A stretch of DNA of 64,000 nucleotides from Chlamydomonas reinhardtii. Lineage: Eukaryota > Chlorophyta > Chlorophyceae > Chlamydomonadales > Chlamydomonadaceae. Location: NCBI RefSeq assembly GCF_000002595.2, contig NC_057015.1, positions 2,428,952 to 2,492,951 of the forward strand. Direction: 5' to 3'. The notes under the pieces were generated by a model that worked only from the letters and a program-made list of their open reading frames with translations, ran no database searches and was not told where the DNA came from. Both the position numbers and the translations under genes were made by a program. Below, piece by piece: positions 42,212-55,375 of this stretch; the stretch's first letter is position 1; each line of letters opens with the position of its first letter.

Positions 42212-43866
42212 CACAGGGACGGTTGGTCAGGCGGGCGCTGCTCGCGTGAACTTGTAGATTCTAACTTTCTAACAACAGAATAATTACAAGCTCAGTATCG
42301 CGGCGTAGCTATCCGGGGCTATAGTGACTCGCAAGGTTGTTGTAGCAACCTGTGATGGACCAACGTTTTGGGGCGCGCAGGCACTAGCCGCGACGCACTC
42401 AAGAACTAAGGATGGTCACTAATGTCTGTGTATGAGTGTGGCGGGGCTCCATGTTATTGCACTAGAACTGCACATCGGCGTAGGAATCGGCCTTCCCGCC
42501 CTGGGAAGCACACAAGAACAACAGTGCTAGCAGCTAACGCCCAGTTTCATTACGTGTATGGCTTCAGTGATGATGTTATTTGTACTTCTTGCTGATCACT
42601 ATGTGCGCGAAGGCCCGACACGCCGCGCGCGCGGCCGGGCGAAACGCGAGGCCGAGCTCTGCGCTCGATTTGCTACGGTAGAGGTAAGCCGATACAAGCA
42701 TTATACACTATGCGCTGCTTTATCCGGCCCATATTTGACGTCCAGGTGAGCAGCCCAAACAGCGAAACTCCGACCCCAAGTCGGGCCTCCGGAAACCGTA
42801 GGGGTGGGCGCACGGGCTTCAGACCGCCCCCACCCCGCGCTTCTCGACCGAGTCGCGTGCCTAGGCTGCAGCTCACGCCCCGGGCTAACTCAAACTGTTG
42901 CAATCCATCCTGTCTAAACGCCTAACACAAGGAATGGGCACTGGGAGTTACATACCATTCACGACAGTCGATCGCCCCTGCTGTCACCCGCAAAACTCTT
43001 GGGGCGCTGCCCGGCCCCACCCGCTGTCGTTTGGCGTGTACCCCGGCTTCACCGACTCCCCAAGCCTTAACCAGGCGACCTACGATGGCATGCCTGCGGT
43101 CACCTGTGCATGTCAGACACTGAGAGTGCACCACCGCAGGGTGCGGCGGTGCGGGACGGGCGGACAAGGGAGGTGGTGGGGCCGTGGGGGAGTGCAGCGG
43201 CGGATGCGGCGGCGACGGCGGCGGCGGCGGCGACTTGGGCGCTCGCAGAGTCGCTTTGATTCTATGAGCGGCGGCGCTTGAGCGCCAACGAGGGAGGGAG
43301 GGCGGCGCTCGGCCGCTTGGGCGGCTTGGGGCAGCCGTGTGGGGTGCGGATATGCCGTACACGCCGTCAGTGGCAATGAGGGCGGCTGTCGCCGGAGAGC
43401 CGAAGTGTAGCCAAGAGCCTCGCGCGGTCGCGGTCGCGCCTTTCAACATGCATGCCACTGTGTCTGCGGCTCTGTGCCGTCATCCTGAGGCTCATCAGCG
43501 ATTATGCCGGCATTTGGAATGGAAATTGCGCCATGGGGTATGACACATGCTACAAGCCTTTCACCGGAAGTCTCAACCTGGCACTAGCATTCGCAGCTAC
43601 TGCCATGGTCAGCCATGCGCTGCCGCACAGCCGACGAGCCGCCCGCCCCGCACCCAGCACACCACCACCGCACTCCACATGCAACTGTCACCGCCGCACC
43701 CCGCTAGCGAGTGCACGCAAGCCCCCCTCCTTCCTCGCCAGGCGCCAGCCCTACGGCCCCACCTCTTGCGACGTGCTCACGCCTTCTCTCACAGGCGGCC
43801 GCACCACCACCACACCCTCACCCTCACCACCGCCACCGCCATCTCAATTCGCCACCACCGCCACCC
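42212..43866. other. Pherophorin promoter side and methyltransferase 3' UTR
   Basis: No convincing gene. A minus-strand TGTAA (plus-strand TTACA at 42948-42952) could end the methyltransferase transcript, giving a 0.9 kb 3' UTR; the part nearest 42212 should be the pherophorin promoter. A 178-codon minus frame at 43458-42922 is probably UTR. Confidence 0.45.
42948..42952 (-). terminator. Possible TGTAA poly(A) signal of the methyltransferase gene
   Basis: TTACA on the plus strand, 0.9 kb beyond the stop at 43867. Confidence 0.4.
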
Positions 43867-44413
43867 TCACCGCGCCCGCGTCACTCGCAGCACGCGGCCC
43901 GGCCGCCCCACGCCGTCCACATCCACCTCCTCCGCCACCAGCACCTCCACACGGCACCCGCGGCCGCGCAGCTCCTCCACCACCCGCTCCTTCCGGATGA
44001 ACAGCTTGGAGTCCTCGCCCGCCCGCTCCACAAACGCCAGGAAGCAGGCCTTGCTGCCGGCCTCACTGTCCCAACGCGGCTGCTGGGCCGGATTGCCGGA
44101 CCCAACAGGCGCCGCGCCCGCGTCGGCGCCCGATTCGACGGCAGCTGCAGCTACAGCCCCGTTGCTACTGCCGTTGCTACTGCCGCTGCTACTGCTGGTG
44201 TTGTTGTCGCTGGTGTGGTTGTCGGTGTGTGAGAGCACGGCCAGCACGACGTCGATGAAGGCGTGGAAGATGTCCAGCAGCCAGATGGTGTCCTGGGGGG
44301 CGTGTGTGTGTGTGTGGGGGGGGGGGGGGGGCCCGGGTCAGCAGGTCAGCAAAGAAGCAGGTCAGCAGAGAAGCACACGTAAGCATGTGTGTGTGCGTGT
44401 GTGTGCGTGTGTG

Positions 44414-44481
<68 letters not shown>

Positions 44482-45667
44482 GCTCCACAGGCTCCATAAG
44501 CTCCTCACGCCTGACGGGCTCGACTTCCGTGAGCCCCAACTACCCCATCACCCGAGTACCTGCTGCGAACACGACTGTGCCGCCACGCACCACATGGTTT
44601 CCAGCCACACACCCACAGCACACAGCGGCAGCGCTGCCCACGCCGCCCGCACCACCCTGTACTCACCACCGCCAGTATGAAGTTCGCCTCCCGCGGGTCG
44701 TTGCCGCCACTGGCCGCCACCTGCGGCCCCAGCGGCTCCGTCCAGTCCAGAGCCATCACCGCCGCACTGCCGCCGGCACAACCCACCGGCACCGACCCCG
44801 CCCACGGCCGGCCGCCGCCGCCGCCGGCACCACCACCGGCGCCGCCCGGCGTGCTCGCCGCTCCCCCCACCACCTCCACACCCCCGCCGCTCCCACCACT
44901 CCCGCCCGCCTCTCCAGTCCCGCACCCTCGCTCGTTGCGTGCCACGTTCTGCCGCAGCGCGCCACTGCACACCGAGGCCAGGTCCGTGAGCAGCACGTGC
45001 GCTCCCGCCGCCGCCGCACACAGCCCCGCCAGCCCCGTGCCGCTACCCAGGTCCAACACGCGCCGCCCCGCCAGTAGACTGCCCAGGTGCTGGAGCTGGC
45101 TGCAGCCACCAGGTGGGCTGGCTGCTGACGGCGGCGGCGGCGGCGGCGGTGGTGGTGCTGGTGCTGGTGCTGATGGTGATGCGGTGGTGGCAGGGGTGGT
45201 GGTGGCCGGGTGGTTGGCGGGGCAGTGCGGGCCGCGTAGCAGGCGTAGCAGGAGCCAGTTGGCCTCCCACAACAGGAAGCCGGTGGAGCCGGCGATGGTG
45301 TAGTCCGAGTCAAAGAAGTAGGGGTCCTGTGTTGATGGGTGATGGATGCAAGATGCGATATTACAAGAGGGTGTAGGTCGCCAAGGCACCATCTGAGTGT
45401 TGATGGATGCGCGTGTGTGGTCTCGGGTGGAAAAGCAAGCGGGGAGGAGGCACAGAGTGTTGCAGCGGCCACGTGCGAGTGTTGCCGTGCGGTCTGTTGC
45501 CCCACCTGGGCATCGAAGTGCTCCAGATTACGCTTGGCGATGGTGATGTGCACGCCCGCGATAGCCACAGTCACGTAGATGGTCGGGCCGTCCACGCGGA
45601 CCAACCCGCGAGGGCCGTCTGGAGTGCCCATTGTCGTAGGCTCAGCGTCAGCGGCAGTAGACTCCAT
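43867..45667 (-). CDS. METTL21-type (family 16) protein methyltransferase
   Basis: Exons 45667-45506, 45326-44667 and 44292-43867 give 415 residues. The N-terminal half has YFFDSDYTIAGSTGFLLWEA, the substrate-side lead-in of this family, then the SAM-binding motif VLDLGSGTGLAGLCAAAAGA and HVLLTDL. LDWTEPLG follows, then in exon 3 DTIWLLDIFHAFIDVVLAV and a C-terminal KACFLAFVERAGEDSKLF strand. Family members methylate lysine (some histidine) side chains of translation factors and chaperones using SAM; the substrate here is unknown. Ala/Pro and Gly-rich loops enlarge it beyond the ~220 residues of human METTL21 proteins. A DPYF/DxxY-type signature was not clear enough to name a subfamily. Confidence 0.8.
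44384..44479 (+). repeat. (GT)n tract in methyltransferase intron 2, acceptor side
   Basis: Reads CA on the transcript, ending about 90 nt before the acceptor at 44293. Confidence 0.95.
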
Positions 45668-45963
45668 GGCCCTGCAGGTTATTATGTTGCAAATAGGCTG
45701 GTGTGTGTTGTTGTGGGCAGTATGTTCCAGGAACTGCCTGCAGTGGATTCACAAGCCGCTGCATGCGGGCAGTACGCGCCGAAACGATGCGCGCTTCCAG
45801 GCCCCTGAGAAAACCCTGCAAGCCGTTGCCGTTCCATCTAGCTAACACATAGCTTGTCTATTACATCGGCCTGCCTATAGCCTTGCGGGCGCGGCTACGC
45901 AAGAATGGCTCAGTGCAGAGAGACTTGACTTGATGCCGAGGGCCTTTTGAGGCCACTCTAGCC
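45668..45963. promoter_or_regulatory. Divergent promoter, methyltransferase / RIC1
   Basis: 296 nt between two divergent start codons, so both promoters and 5' UTRs share it. No recognisable element was found. Confidence 0.5.
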
Positions 45964-48109
45964 ATGTACTTCGCTTATGGATGGCCCAAAGTGGCCTTCT
46001 CTGAGCTGCAGCCTGGCGATACTTACATTTACCTTCACGCCACCGATAAATTCTTTTTTGCGGTGTCAAGGACATGTGTGCAGCTATGGACAGGAGGATT
46101 ATATAGGATCAAACTGAGCGAGGTGGTGCGAACAGAAGAGGATGTCCGGCAAGAGGGCTGGCACCTGGGAGCGCTATGGTCGCCTACGAAATCCACATTG
46201 GCTGTACTGGTGCGTTTTGCCCTAGACTTGATGGGGTGCTGTTGTTGGGGTCACATTGCAGCTCCCGCCTGAACCGACCAACTGGCTCTAGCCCGTTGCG
46301 CGTGTGTGGCTCCTGCTGTAAGGTCTTTAAAGCCCTCATCCGGCTGCTCAAACCCTGGAACACGCCTCACAGACTTCGGAAAACTACTTGCACCTGTATG
46401 CGATCCACACCTGGAAGGAGACGCTGCTGCCGTCATGCAACTTCGCGGCGAAGGACATCCAGAAGGTGGACATTTACCTTCGGAGCAGCATCCGCATGGA
46501 CAGCGAGTCTCGTGCGCTGTCGCTCACGGGCGACGGCAGGCACCTGCTGGTGGGGTTTGCCGACGGCACCGTGGCCTCGTTGTCCTGGCTCGGCAAGGTG
46601 AGCCCCAGCAGCCGGCGGCAGCACTGGCGGCACATGGCGGGGTTAGAGGGGGCCGCTGGTGACGGAGTCAGCCGTAGTGGGGCCGGGGGCAGGGGCAGCA
46701 CACAGAATGGGGGCAGGGGCAGCACACAAAGGGGGCAGGGGCAGCACACAAAGGGTGCAAGGGCAGCACACACACGGGGCAGGGGCAGCACACAAAGGGG
46801 GGCCCCAGCCGCGTAGTGGCAGTGGCGGTGCCTCCGGCCGTACGCCCAGTCACTGCTGCCTGCTGGGCATCACCGGGGATCACGCGGCGTGGCGGTGTGG
46901 CACCCGCCTGGCCCGCATGCCCCGCACGTGCGCACGAGGCCGACATGGCATAACCCTGGCACTCCGGGCAAAGTTGCTTGCACGCCTCTACCACGCCCAA
47001 CAACATCGTATCCCTATGGCAACATCCTGCCCCTCCACCCCCCGGAGGTTCGTTTGTTGGTTTTGGTGTATTGGGCTGGTATTTACAACCCCCCCACACA
47101 CACACGCGCTTTCTCTCTCACACACATGCACACGCAGATGCGGGAGGTGGCCTACCCGCTGGACGACGCCGCGGACGCCGACGACGACGGCTACGGACCC
47201 ATGGGCCTCATGCCGGGCTTCGCCAGCGGCATGGGGCTGGCGGAGGGGCCGGAGGAGGGCCGCCGCGTGCCGCACGGGTTCGTGTCGGGTGCCGACACGC
47301 CCGCCGGCGGCATGTACGGCGGCGGCGGTACAGCCGGCGGGCGTGACGCGGCGGCGCAGGCGTCGGTGTACAGCAGCGCGCCCGCCACGCCGCCGCCGGA
47401 GCCGGCCAGCTGGCAGCAGCGCATCCCGCCGGCGGACAAGGCCGCGGCCGGCGCCGCCGCCGCCGCTCTGGCGGGCGCTGGTGCAGCGGGGCCCGGGCCA
47501 GGGGCTGCACTGGGCGATGGCATGGCGCTCCTCACGCCGCCCGGCACGGACGGCGGCGCGGCACCGGGCTCACACCCACACCCGGGGCCGCTGGTGCTGC
47601 CGCCGGCCTCCGCTGCCACCGCCAGCAGCGTCTTCGCCGCCGCCGCCAACGGTGACTACTTCAGCCGCGCCAGCAGCACCCTCAACGGCTTGTCCGGCGG
47701 CGGCGTGGCGGGCCTGTCGTGGGCGGCGGGCGGCGGCGGGGCCGCGGGGCTGCTGCCTGGCATGCAGCCGTCGCGTGCCATCGTGCAGATGAGCTACTGC
47801 GAGGTCAGCAAGGTGGTGGTGATGGTGACGGCGGACGGCGCCTGCGCGGTGTGCGGCGCCAGCGAGGGCGGCCTGAGCCCGCTGTCGCAGCTGTGCTTCG
47901 GGCGCTGGCTGTGCGGCCCGGCGCGGCGGGCGGTGTGCGGCGCGGTGGGGGTGCGGGCGCAGCTGATTGCGGTGGGGCGGGACAACGGCGAGGTGGACAT
48001 GTACAGGTGAGGCGCACAGGCGGGGTGGGGGCGGGGGGAGAGACAGGCACAGAGGGGCAGGTACAGAGCGGCGGACAGGGACAGGGACAGAGGGACAGGG
48101 ACAGGGACT

Positions 48110-48141
<32 letters not shown>

Positions 48142-49028
48142 AACAGGGACAGGGACAGGGGCAGGGACACACGGACACAGGGACAGGGACAGGGGCAGGG
48201 ACGGGGTCTGCAGCCGGACGGCGGCCAGGCGGACGGCGGCCAAGGGGACGGCGGCCAGGTGAGACGCCAGCGCATGATGCCTGTTGCAACGCGCTGGTGG
48301 TCGCATTGAGCACCAGGAATGTGGCAATCCACGTAACCCCAACACGCCAGCCGTCAACTGCCGCCACCTGCCCCGCAACCGCCCGCTCCAACCCGCGCAG
48401 CCTGCACCGCACGTCCGGCGCGCCGCCCGGCACTGACACGCACCCGCACCTGGGGCACGAGGCGGCGGGCGCCAATGGCGGCGCCGCCAGCAGTGGCGGC
48501 GGCGGCGGCGGCGCGTGTGAAGCGCCGGTGCGCACTCTGACGCTCGAGAGCTGGGGGCACAAGTTCCAGCAGACGGGGTCGGTGGTGCAGGTGAGGAGTG
48601 GGCTGTGGCGGTGGTGGTGGGAATGGCGGTAGCAGCGGCAGTAGCGGTGGCGGTGGCGGTGGCGGTACCTACCCAGCACCTCCCTCTCCCCCACTGCCCT
48701 GCGCCTTGCCCCTGTCTCCCCGGCGTCTCATGCCGACTCCCTCACTGCGCGCTCAAACCCGCCCTCCCCTCTCCTTCCCTGCTCTCCTTCCCTGCTCTCC
48801 TTCCCTGCTCTCCCTCCTCCGCTCTCCTTCCCTGCTCCTCTCCTTCCCTACTCCTCTCCTCCCCCGGCCCCCGGCCCCAGATCGAGTGGTCTCCCGACTG
48901 CCGCGCGCTGGCGGTGGGCTACAGCGGTCAGGGCGTGGTGGTGTGGTCGCCCAGCGGCTGCCGACTCATGTGCTCGCTGCGACAGCCCGGACCCAGCCTC
49001 TCCACCTTCCCCTCCACAGCCATGTCAC

Positions 49029-49060
<32 letters not shown>

Positions 49061-52000
49061 CTGCCAGCTATGAGTCATGCCGGCAGCATGGCGCTGCGTG
49101 CCGGGCCCTCCTGGCGGGCGCTGGGGTTGGGCGGCGGGTTCGGCTTCGCCGGGCCTGACGGCGGCGGCCTGCTGTCACCCGCCTTGTCGAATGCCGGCAG
49201 CATGTGGGGCGGCGCAGCGGGTGGCGGCGCAGGCGGGCGTGGCGGCGGCTTGTTGCCGCCGGTGCCGCTGGACGGCGGCGTGTCGGCGGTGTGTTGGGGG
49301 CCGCACGGCTACCAGCTGGCGGTGGCGGAGGTGGGCGGCAGCCCGGGCGGCGGCGGCGGGCTGGCGGAGGTGGCGTTCGCGCACAGCCTGGCGCACCACC
49401 ACCGCGTGGCGCACGGCGGGCTGGGCGGCAGCATGGCGGACGAGGAGGTGCACGTGCTGCTGGTGCGTGGGGGGGGGGGTGGGGGGTGGGGGGGTGGGGT
49501 GGTAGGGGGGGTTGGGTGGGGGGGTGGGGGGGTGGGGGGGAGAGAGCCAGGGAGGGGCGGGGGGGAGGGGGAAAGGGAATGAGGGTGGGTGAAGCCAGTG
49601 AGGGGCGCGGCAGAGTGGGGTGGTAGAAGGGGCGGGCGTGGGGGGAGGGGGAGGGGGGAGTGAGGCAAGGGAGTGGGGGAAGGGGGAGGATTGGTGGCGT
49701 GGGGCGGCAGGAAAGAGCTGGCGCAGAAGAGGCGGCTGTGGTGGTTTGGGCGCAAGGCCAAAGTTCTTGACCGTCCCAACACCCACCCGCCCCACGCGCC
49801 GACATCGTCGTTAACGATTGATGTTCCCCCATGACCGCCTACCGTCTACCATGATCTTAGCTAATCTTGCATGTAACCCCAAAACCCCTTGTACCGCTCT
49901 TCCAACCATCTTCGCAACCCCCCAGGGCCACGACCGGCTGGTTCTGATCCGCGAGGCGGGCGAGTCGTCTCTGGGCGTGGTGCCGTGGGCGGGCGGCGAG
50001 GAGCCGGCGGTGGGCCAGGCGGGCGACCTGGCGGTGGCGCACGTGGCGCTGCCACACAGCTACGTGGCCGCCAACTGGCCGCTCACGGCGGCGGCGGTCA
50101 GCGCCAGCGGCAGTGACGTGGCGGTGGCGGGGCGCTGCGGCCTGGCCGTGTACAACAGGGCCAATGAGCGGTGAGCGGGGGAAGGGGGGGAGGGGGAGAG
50201 GGAGAGGGAGGGGGAGGGGGAGGGGGGGGGCGGGGTTTTGGGGTGCAAGAGGGCTATAGAGCGGTGGGTGGGGGTTTCAAGGGCACAGGCGATCAAAGCG
50301 GGGAGGAACTTGTGGCGTTTAGCCTTACCCTTTCTCCGCTCATCTGCCGGCCCCCTTCTTGCCGGGCCGCTTTTTTACTCTCCTGTCCGCTCCTCGCGCC
50401 GCACCCTGACCTGACCAGGTGGCGCCTGTTTGGCGACGTGAGTCAGGAGCGGCAGGTCAGCTGCCGCGCCCTGGGCTGGCTGAGCGCCGGAGTGCTGGTG
50501 GCGTGCAGCGGCGCAGACCCCAACGCCGCAGCGGCGGGAGGGCCGGGAGGAGGCGGCGGCGGCGGCGGCGGCGTGGGAGGCGGCGGCGCGGGCGGCGGTG
50601 TGGGCGGCCCCACCGGCTACGAGCTGCTGCTGTTGCCGAGGTACCACCTGGACCTGACCTCGGTGCTCATCCGGTGCGTGTGGGCGTGTGTGGGGGGGGG
50701 AGGGGGCGTGCCCGCTGGAACCTGTCAAACGCGCGCCCGCTCATGCGTTGAACCGTGTGTTATAACTTTAAAAGCCCGCCCAACCGTGTGTATGTGTGAC
50801 GCCATGTGCGTGGGGTCCTGCCCTGCACCCCGTGTGTTTCACCTACCCTGCACCAACCCGCCAACCCCTCCCGCTCCTCCCCCACCCCCTCCAACCCCAC
50901 CCGCTTGCACAGCTACCCGCTGCAGCAGCCGCCTCTGGCCATGGACTGCCTGGGCTCCCACATCCTGCTGGCGCACGAGCCGCTGGAGATCACCCTGCTG
51001 GAGGTGGCCCTGCACGGCGAGCTGGCGCCCACAGGCGACCCCTCCGCCTCCATCTCCGCCGTACGGCAGATCTCAATGTACGACGTCGGCCGGCCCCTGT
51101 CCGACGTGGCGCTGGTGCCCATGCTGCCCGTCGCGGCGGGAGCCAACCAGCCACCGCCGCCGCCGCCGCCGCCAGGCGGCGGCGGCGCTGCCGCCTCCGG
51201 CGGCAGCGCGCACGGTGGCAGCGCGCACGGCGGCTCCGCCGCTGCCGCCGCCGCTGCCGCGGCGGCTGCGGCGGCGGCTGTCGCCAGCCCTCGTCAGTGC
51301 GTGCTGCTGCGCTGGGGCGGGCTGCTGAGTGTGTTGGACCTGGAGAAGGGCAGTGAGGTGCCGCTGGCGACTGAGATTGAGGCGTTCTGGCTCAGTGACG
51401 CCATCACCTGCCAGGCCGGCGGCCTGCCTCTTGCTGACGGCGGCGGCGGCGGCGCCGTGGCCACGACATCCGTGGGCGGCGCGGCGCCCGTGTCGGTCCG
51501 GTCGGGCGACAGCGGTACCTCGGGTCTTGAGGAGCTCGGGGCGCAGGCCGCAAACAGCCTGGCGGCAGTAGCTGCCGCGGCAGCGGCGGCAACAGCGGCA
51601 ACAGCAACAGCTGCGGCTGCGCCCAGCGGCGGAGCCGCATCCGGGTCGGCGGCGGCGGCTGCCGCTGCCGCGGCGGCGGCAGCAGCGGCGGCTGTGGCGG
51701 CGACGCTGGATGTGGAGATGCCGTGGTGGCTGTACGGGCCGGCGGGCATGCAGCTGTGCTTCCCCTCCTCGCTGGGCACTCCGCTGGCGCCGCCGTACAC
51801 CACCACCTCCTACAAGGGCGGCCAGGACATCGAGCTGGAGTTCGACCAGGTGCGTGTGTGTGGGGGGGGGTTGCAAGGACGTTTGGAAAAGCGGTACAGG
51901 ATGCACTGGAGGGTTACATTCATGACTAGTTAAGGGGGGGATGCACTGGGGGGGAGATGAGGGGGAAGTGATGGGTGGCTGTGGCTGTCTGGTGGAGAGC

Positions 52001-55000
52001 ACAAGGGAAGGAAAACAACGTGCGCGGACTGTGTCGGTGTGTGTCTTGAAAGGCGAAACGTGTGTGTGTATGTGCGTGTATTTGGTCGTTCGGGAAGGCA
52101 TGTGGGCGCGTGGTCATGGGTCTGAGGCCGTGGGAGCTCTTTAGGGCAGGCGTGTGGCAAACTGAAAACCCGCTCCCTCACCCGCTTCTCACCTCTGTTC
52201 CCTTGCAACCCTCGCTTCTCACCACCTCAGGAGGTGTACCCAGTGGGCATCTCGCTGGCGGATGACGCCATCATCGGCATCACACAGCGCATCGTGCGCG
52301 GCGGCGGCGGCGGCATGGGCGGCGGCGCGGCGGCCTCGGCCTCGCAGCTGCCCTGCTTCCACCCCATTCCCGAGAGCCAGCCCGTGCTGCCGTGCCTGCT
52401 GCGCAGGTGCGGCGCCGCGCACTCGGGCTGGGCTGGCCAGGGGCATACGCCCTGCCTGGGTCGCATGGTTGGCCTCCTTGGCCTGGTTGGCCTCGTTCAC
52501 TCCCACCGCGGCGGCCCGCCTTGCCTTGCTCTTTGCCACGGCTCCGCATCCCGCTGCTCCCCCGCGCCCCTCAGCACCCCCTCGTCCTCCAAAACCCTCC
52601 GGTGCTTGCCTCTCCCTTCTCCCACCCGGGTGTGTGCCGCCATCCTCACATCCCCTTCTATCTCATCATGCTCCCCACCACCACACCGGCACCACCACCA
52701 CACCGGCACCACCACCACGCCACCATCACCACCACGCCACCATCACCACCACGCCCATGCCGTCACCACCACCTCACTGCTTCCCTCCTCCTCACAGGCT
52801 GCTGCAGCGCGGCGCCTTCCAGGAGGCCGTGTCACTGGCCCGGCGGCACGCGCGCGGCCCCCACTTCCCCCGCTCCCTGGAGTGGCTGCTCTTCACAGCG
52901 CTGGAGGTGGAGACGGCGCGCGGCGGCAGCGGCAGCAGCAAGCACAAACACCAGCAGCACCAGGCCGCGGGCGGGACGGGGCCCAGCTCTGCCACCATGA
53001 CCCCCACCGCTGCGTTGGCGGCAGCCGCCGCCAGCGCACTCAAACCCTCCGCCTCCCCCACCACCACTGCCACTGCTTCTGCGACCTTCCCCTCGCCGCC
53101 CCAGTCGCTGCTGGTGGCCGCGGCCGACCTGGTCCGCCACTTCCCGCTCCTGTTCGCTGAGGTGGTGGTCAGTGTGGCGCGCAAGACCGACGCCGCGCTG
53201 TGGCCGCCGCTCTTCGATGCGGTGGGCTCGCCCTCTCTCCTCCTGGAAGGGCTGGTGGAGGCGGGCGAGCTGGCGTCAGCGGCCTGCTTCTTGCTCATTA
53301 TAGACAGGCTGGAAGGCGCGGGCGCGGCGCAGGTGCAGGCGCTGCGGCTGATGCGTGCCTCGCTGCGGCGCGGTCAGTACCCGCTGTGCTGCGAGCTGCT
53401 GCGGTTCGTGGTGCCGCCCAGCCCCAGCGAGACGGAGCTGGAGGGCGCGGCGGCGGCGGCGCGGCTGTCGGGCGCCGGGCCCAGCGGTGAGCGGGCGTGT
53501 GAGTGTGTGTGAGCGGGCGATGTGGGGTACGGTTGTCTGGAGCGGAAGGATTGCGTACAGGTTGGCGCATACGTGCCAAGTTGGGACTCCGGTGCGTTGC
53601 TTTGTTCAATTGGCCATCCCATCATGTCACCCGGCTGACCTCCAAAGTCCCGCTGCTCTCGCCTCTGCTCTCGGCTGCCTTGTCCACAGACGACCTCTCG
53701 TTCACAGTGGACCCGGCGGCGGCGAGCGCCTTCTCCGCCACTCTGCTGCAGGGCGGCAGCGCAGCAGCGGCGGCAGCGGCCGCGGGCAGCCAGCAGGGCA
53801 CGGGCGGCGGCGCGGGCGGCTCCAGGGGCGGCGCACACTTGGAGGGCGGGGCCGCAGAGCGGGGGCCGGGCTCCGCGGCGGCGGACGAGGCACAGGGCAA
53901 AGCGCCGCGGTCCGGCGGCGGCGCAGGGGTAAGCGGCGGCGGCGGCGGCAGCGGCGACCAGGCGCAGGGGGCCGGCGGGCGGTCCTGGTTCGGGTGGCTC
54001 TTGGGGTACAGCGACCAGGCACAGCAGGGCGCCAGCTCGAGCGGCGGCGGCGCCGCCGCATCTCAGGACGGCGGCAAGGACGGCGGCGCGGGGCAGGGGC
54101 CTGCGGAGGGCACCACCCCGGGCGCCGCGCTGGAGTCCGCGCCCAGCGGCGCCTCCGTCGCCACGGCCCGGCTGCAGCAGACCCTGGCGGCGCAGCTCGG
54201 CCCCACCGCCAGCGGCGGCAGCGCCTCCGGCGGCAGCGCGCTGGGCAGCGCCGAGCCGTCCGTGGGCTCCGCCATCCGCGGCCCGGCGCGCTCCGGCGGC
54301 GCCGCCGGCCTGGTGGGCCCCGTGGGCTCGGGCGGCTCCGTGGGCTCTGCCGTGGCGCCGAGCAGCCCCTCCCTCGTGGCCATGCTCGCCTCCGCCGCCT
54401 CCGGCAGCGCCGCCACAGCCAAGGCGGCGTGCCGGCTTGTGGCGGAGCACGCCTGGGCGCTGCTGGAGAGCGGCCACCTGGCGGCGCTGGCGCAGCTGCT
54501 GGCGGCGGCGGCGTTCCTGCCGGGCGGCCTGGCGGGCATCATGGAGCAGCACCGCGACAGCCACTACGCGGCGCGCGGCTGCGGCACGCACACCGCCCTG
54601 GAACTGCTGGCGGCGCTGGTGAGTGTGTGGGCGCGACGCGGTACTGCCGGCAGCGTGCCTGCAACGTTCCCTGCGTTGAGCCCAAGTTTGCGTGCGTTTG
54701 GGGCATGCGATTGGAGGGCCTCGGAACGGTCGACAGCCCGCGCCGGATCCTGTTGCCCTGACCCAAGCGTTCTACAACATACCCGTGATGTCCTGTCATC
54801 TCCTGCCATGCACACACGCGCGCACACAGGCTCTGGCGGTGAACGAGCTGCCGGTGTGGAGCAGCGATGAGGTGGAGCGCTCGGCGGTGGCCGTGGCGGC
54901 GCTGTGCCGCGAGGTGGGCGCGGTGGCGTGGGCGGTGGCGCTGGCCGTGCTCCTGGTGGACGGCACCACGGTGGCGGCCTTCCGCGAGCAGCAGCCGGCG

Positions 55001-55375
55001 GTGTGGGCGTCGTTCGTGCAGATGCTGCACGCGGACGTGACGTTCTCGTACCTGTGGGACATTCTGGAGGTGCTCAGCGGCGCCGCCGACGGCGGCGGGC
55101 AGGAAGAGGGGCTGGCGGCGGCGGTGGAGGGGCTGCAGCTGGGGGCGCCGGGCGGGCAGGCGGAGGGAGCGGGGCTGCTAGGCAGCGAGGCGTTTGCGGC
55201 GCAAGCGGAGGCGGAGGCGATGGAAGAGGTGGCCGCGGGGGTAGGAGCGGGGGTGATGGGGCCTGGGACGGGTGGGCTGCAGCTGACGGCGAGCGCTGGG
55301 CGTGTGGAGCTGCGGCCCCTGGGGTTGGCGGGGGGATTGGGGGAGATCCAGGCGGTCCAGGAGGAGCGCACGTAG
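45964..55375 (+). CDS. RIC1: RIC1 homologue, subunit of the Rab6/Ypt6 GEF complex
   Basis: Twelve exons give 1962 residues with every phase closing: 45964-46209, 46373-46597, 47138-48006, 48401-48590, 48881-49462, 49926-50170, 50419-50673, 50913-51849, 52231-52406, 52798-53486, 53690-54618, 54830-55375. The start MYFAYGWPKVAF in good context (GCCATG) matches the RIC1 N-terminus. The first ~1000 residues form WD-type propellers (LGALWSPTKSTLAVL, IEWSPDCRALAVGYSGQGVV, VWSPSGCRLMCSL, VSAVCWGPHGYQLAV). The last third is the helical RIC1 domain (RLLQRGAFQEAVSLARRH, LPRSLEWLLFTAL-like segment, LLVAAADLVRHFPLLFAEVV, YLWDILEVLSG). RIC1 with RGP1 activates Rab6 for endosome-to-Golgi traffic. Ala/Gly-rich loops add several hundred residues. 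Exon 4's acceptor (48400) was fixed by phase. Confidence 0.9.
46684..46803 (+). repeat. 22-bp minisatellite in RIC1 intron 2
   Basis: About five units around GGCAGGGGCAGCACACAAAG. Confidence 0.85.
47069..47092 (+). repeat. Recurrent GGGCT/AACCCC intronic motif, copy 7
   Basis: TATTGGGCTGGTATTTACAA then CCCC, in RIC1 intron 2, about 45 nt before the acceptor at 47137 and followed by a CA-rich stretch. Confidence 0.6.
48076..48200 (+). repeat. (GGGACA)n hexamer repeat in RIC1 intron 3
   Basis: About twenty imperfect GGGACA units. Confidence 0.9.

Noticed and set aside
42922-43458. 178-codon minus-strand frame upstream of the pherophorin
   Set aside because: Probably the 3' UTR of the methyltransferase gene; Pro-rich composition only, and the pherophorin's own signal-peptide exon at 42211 explains its 5' end.
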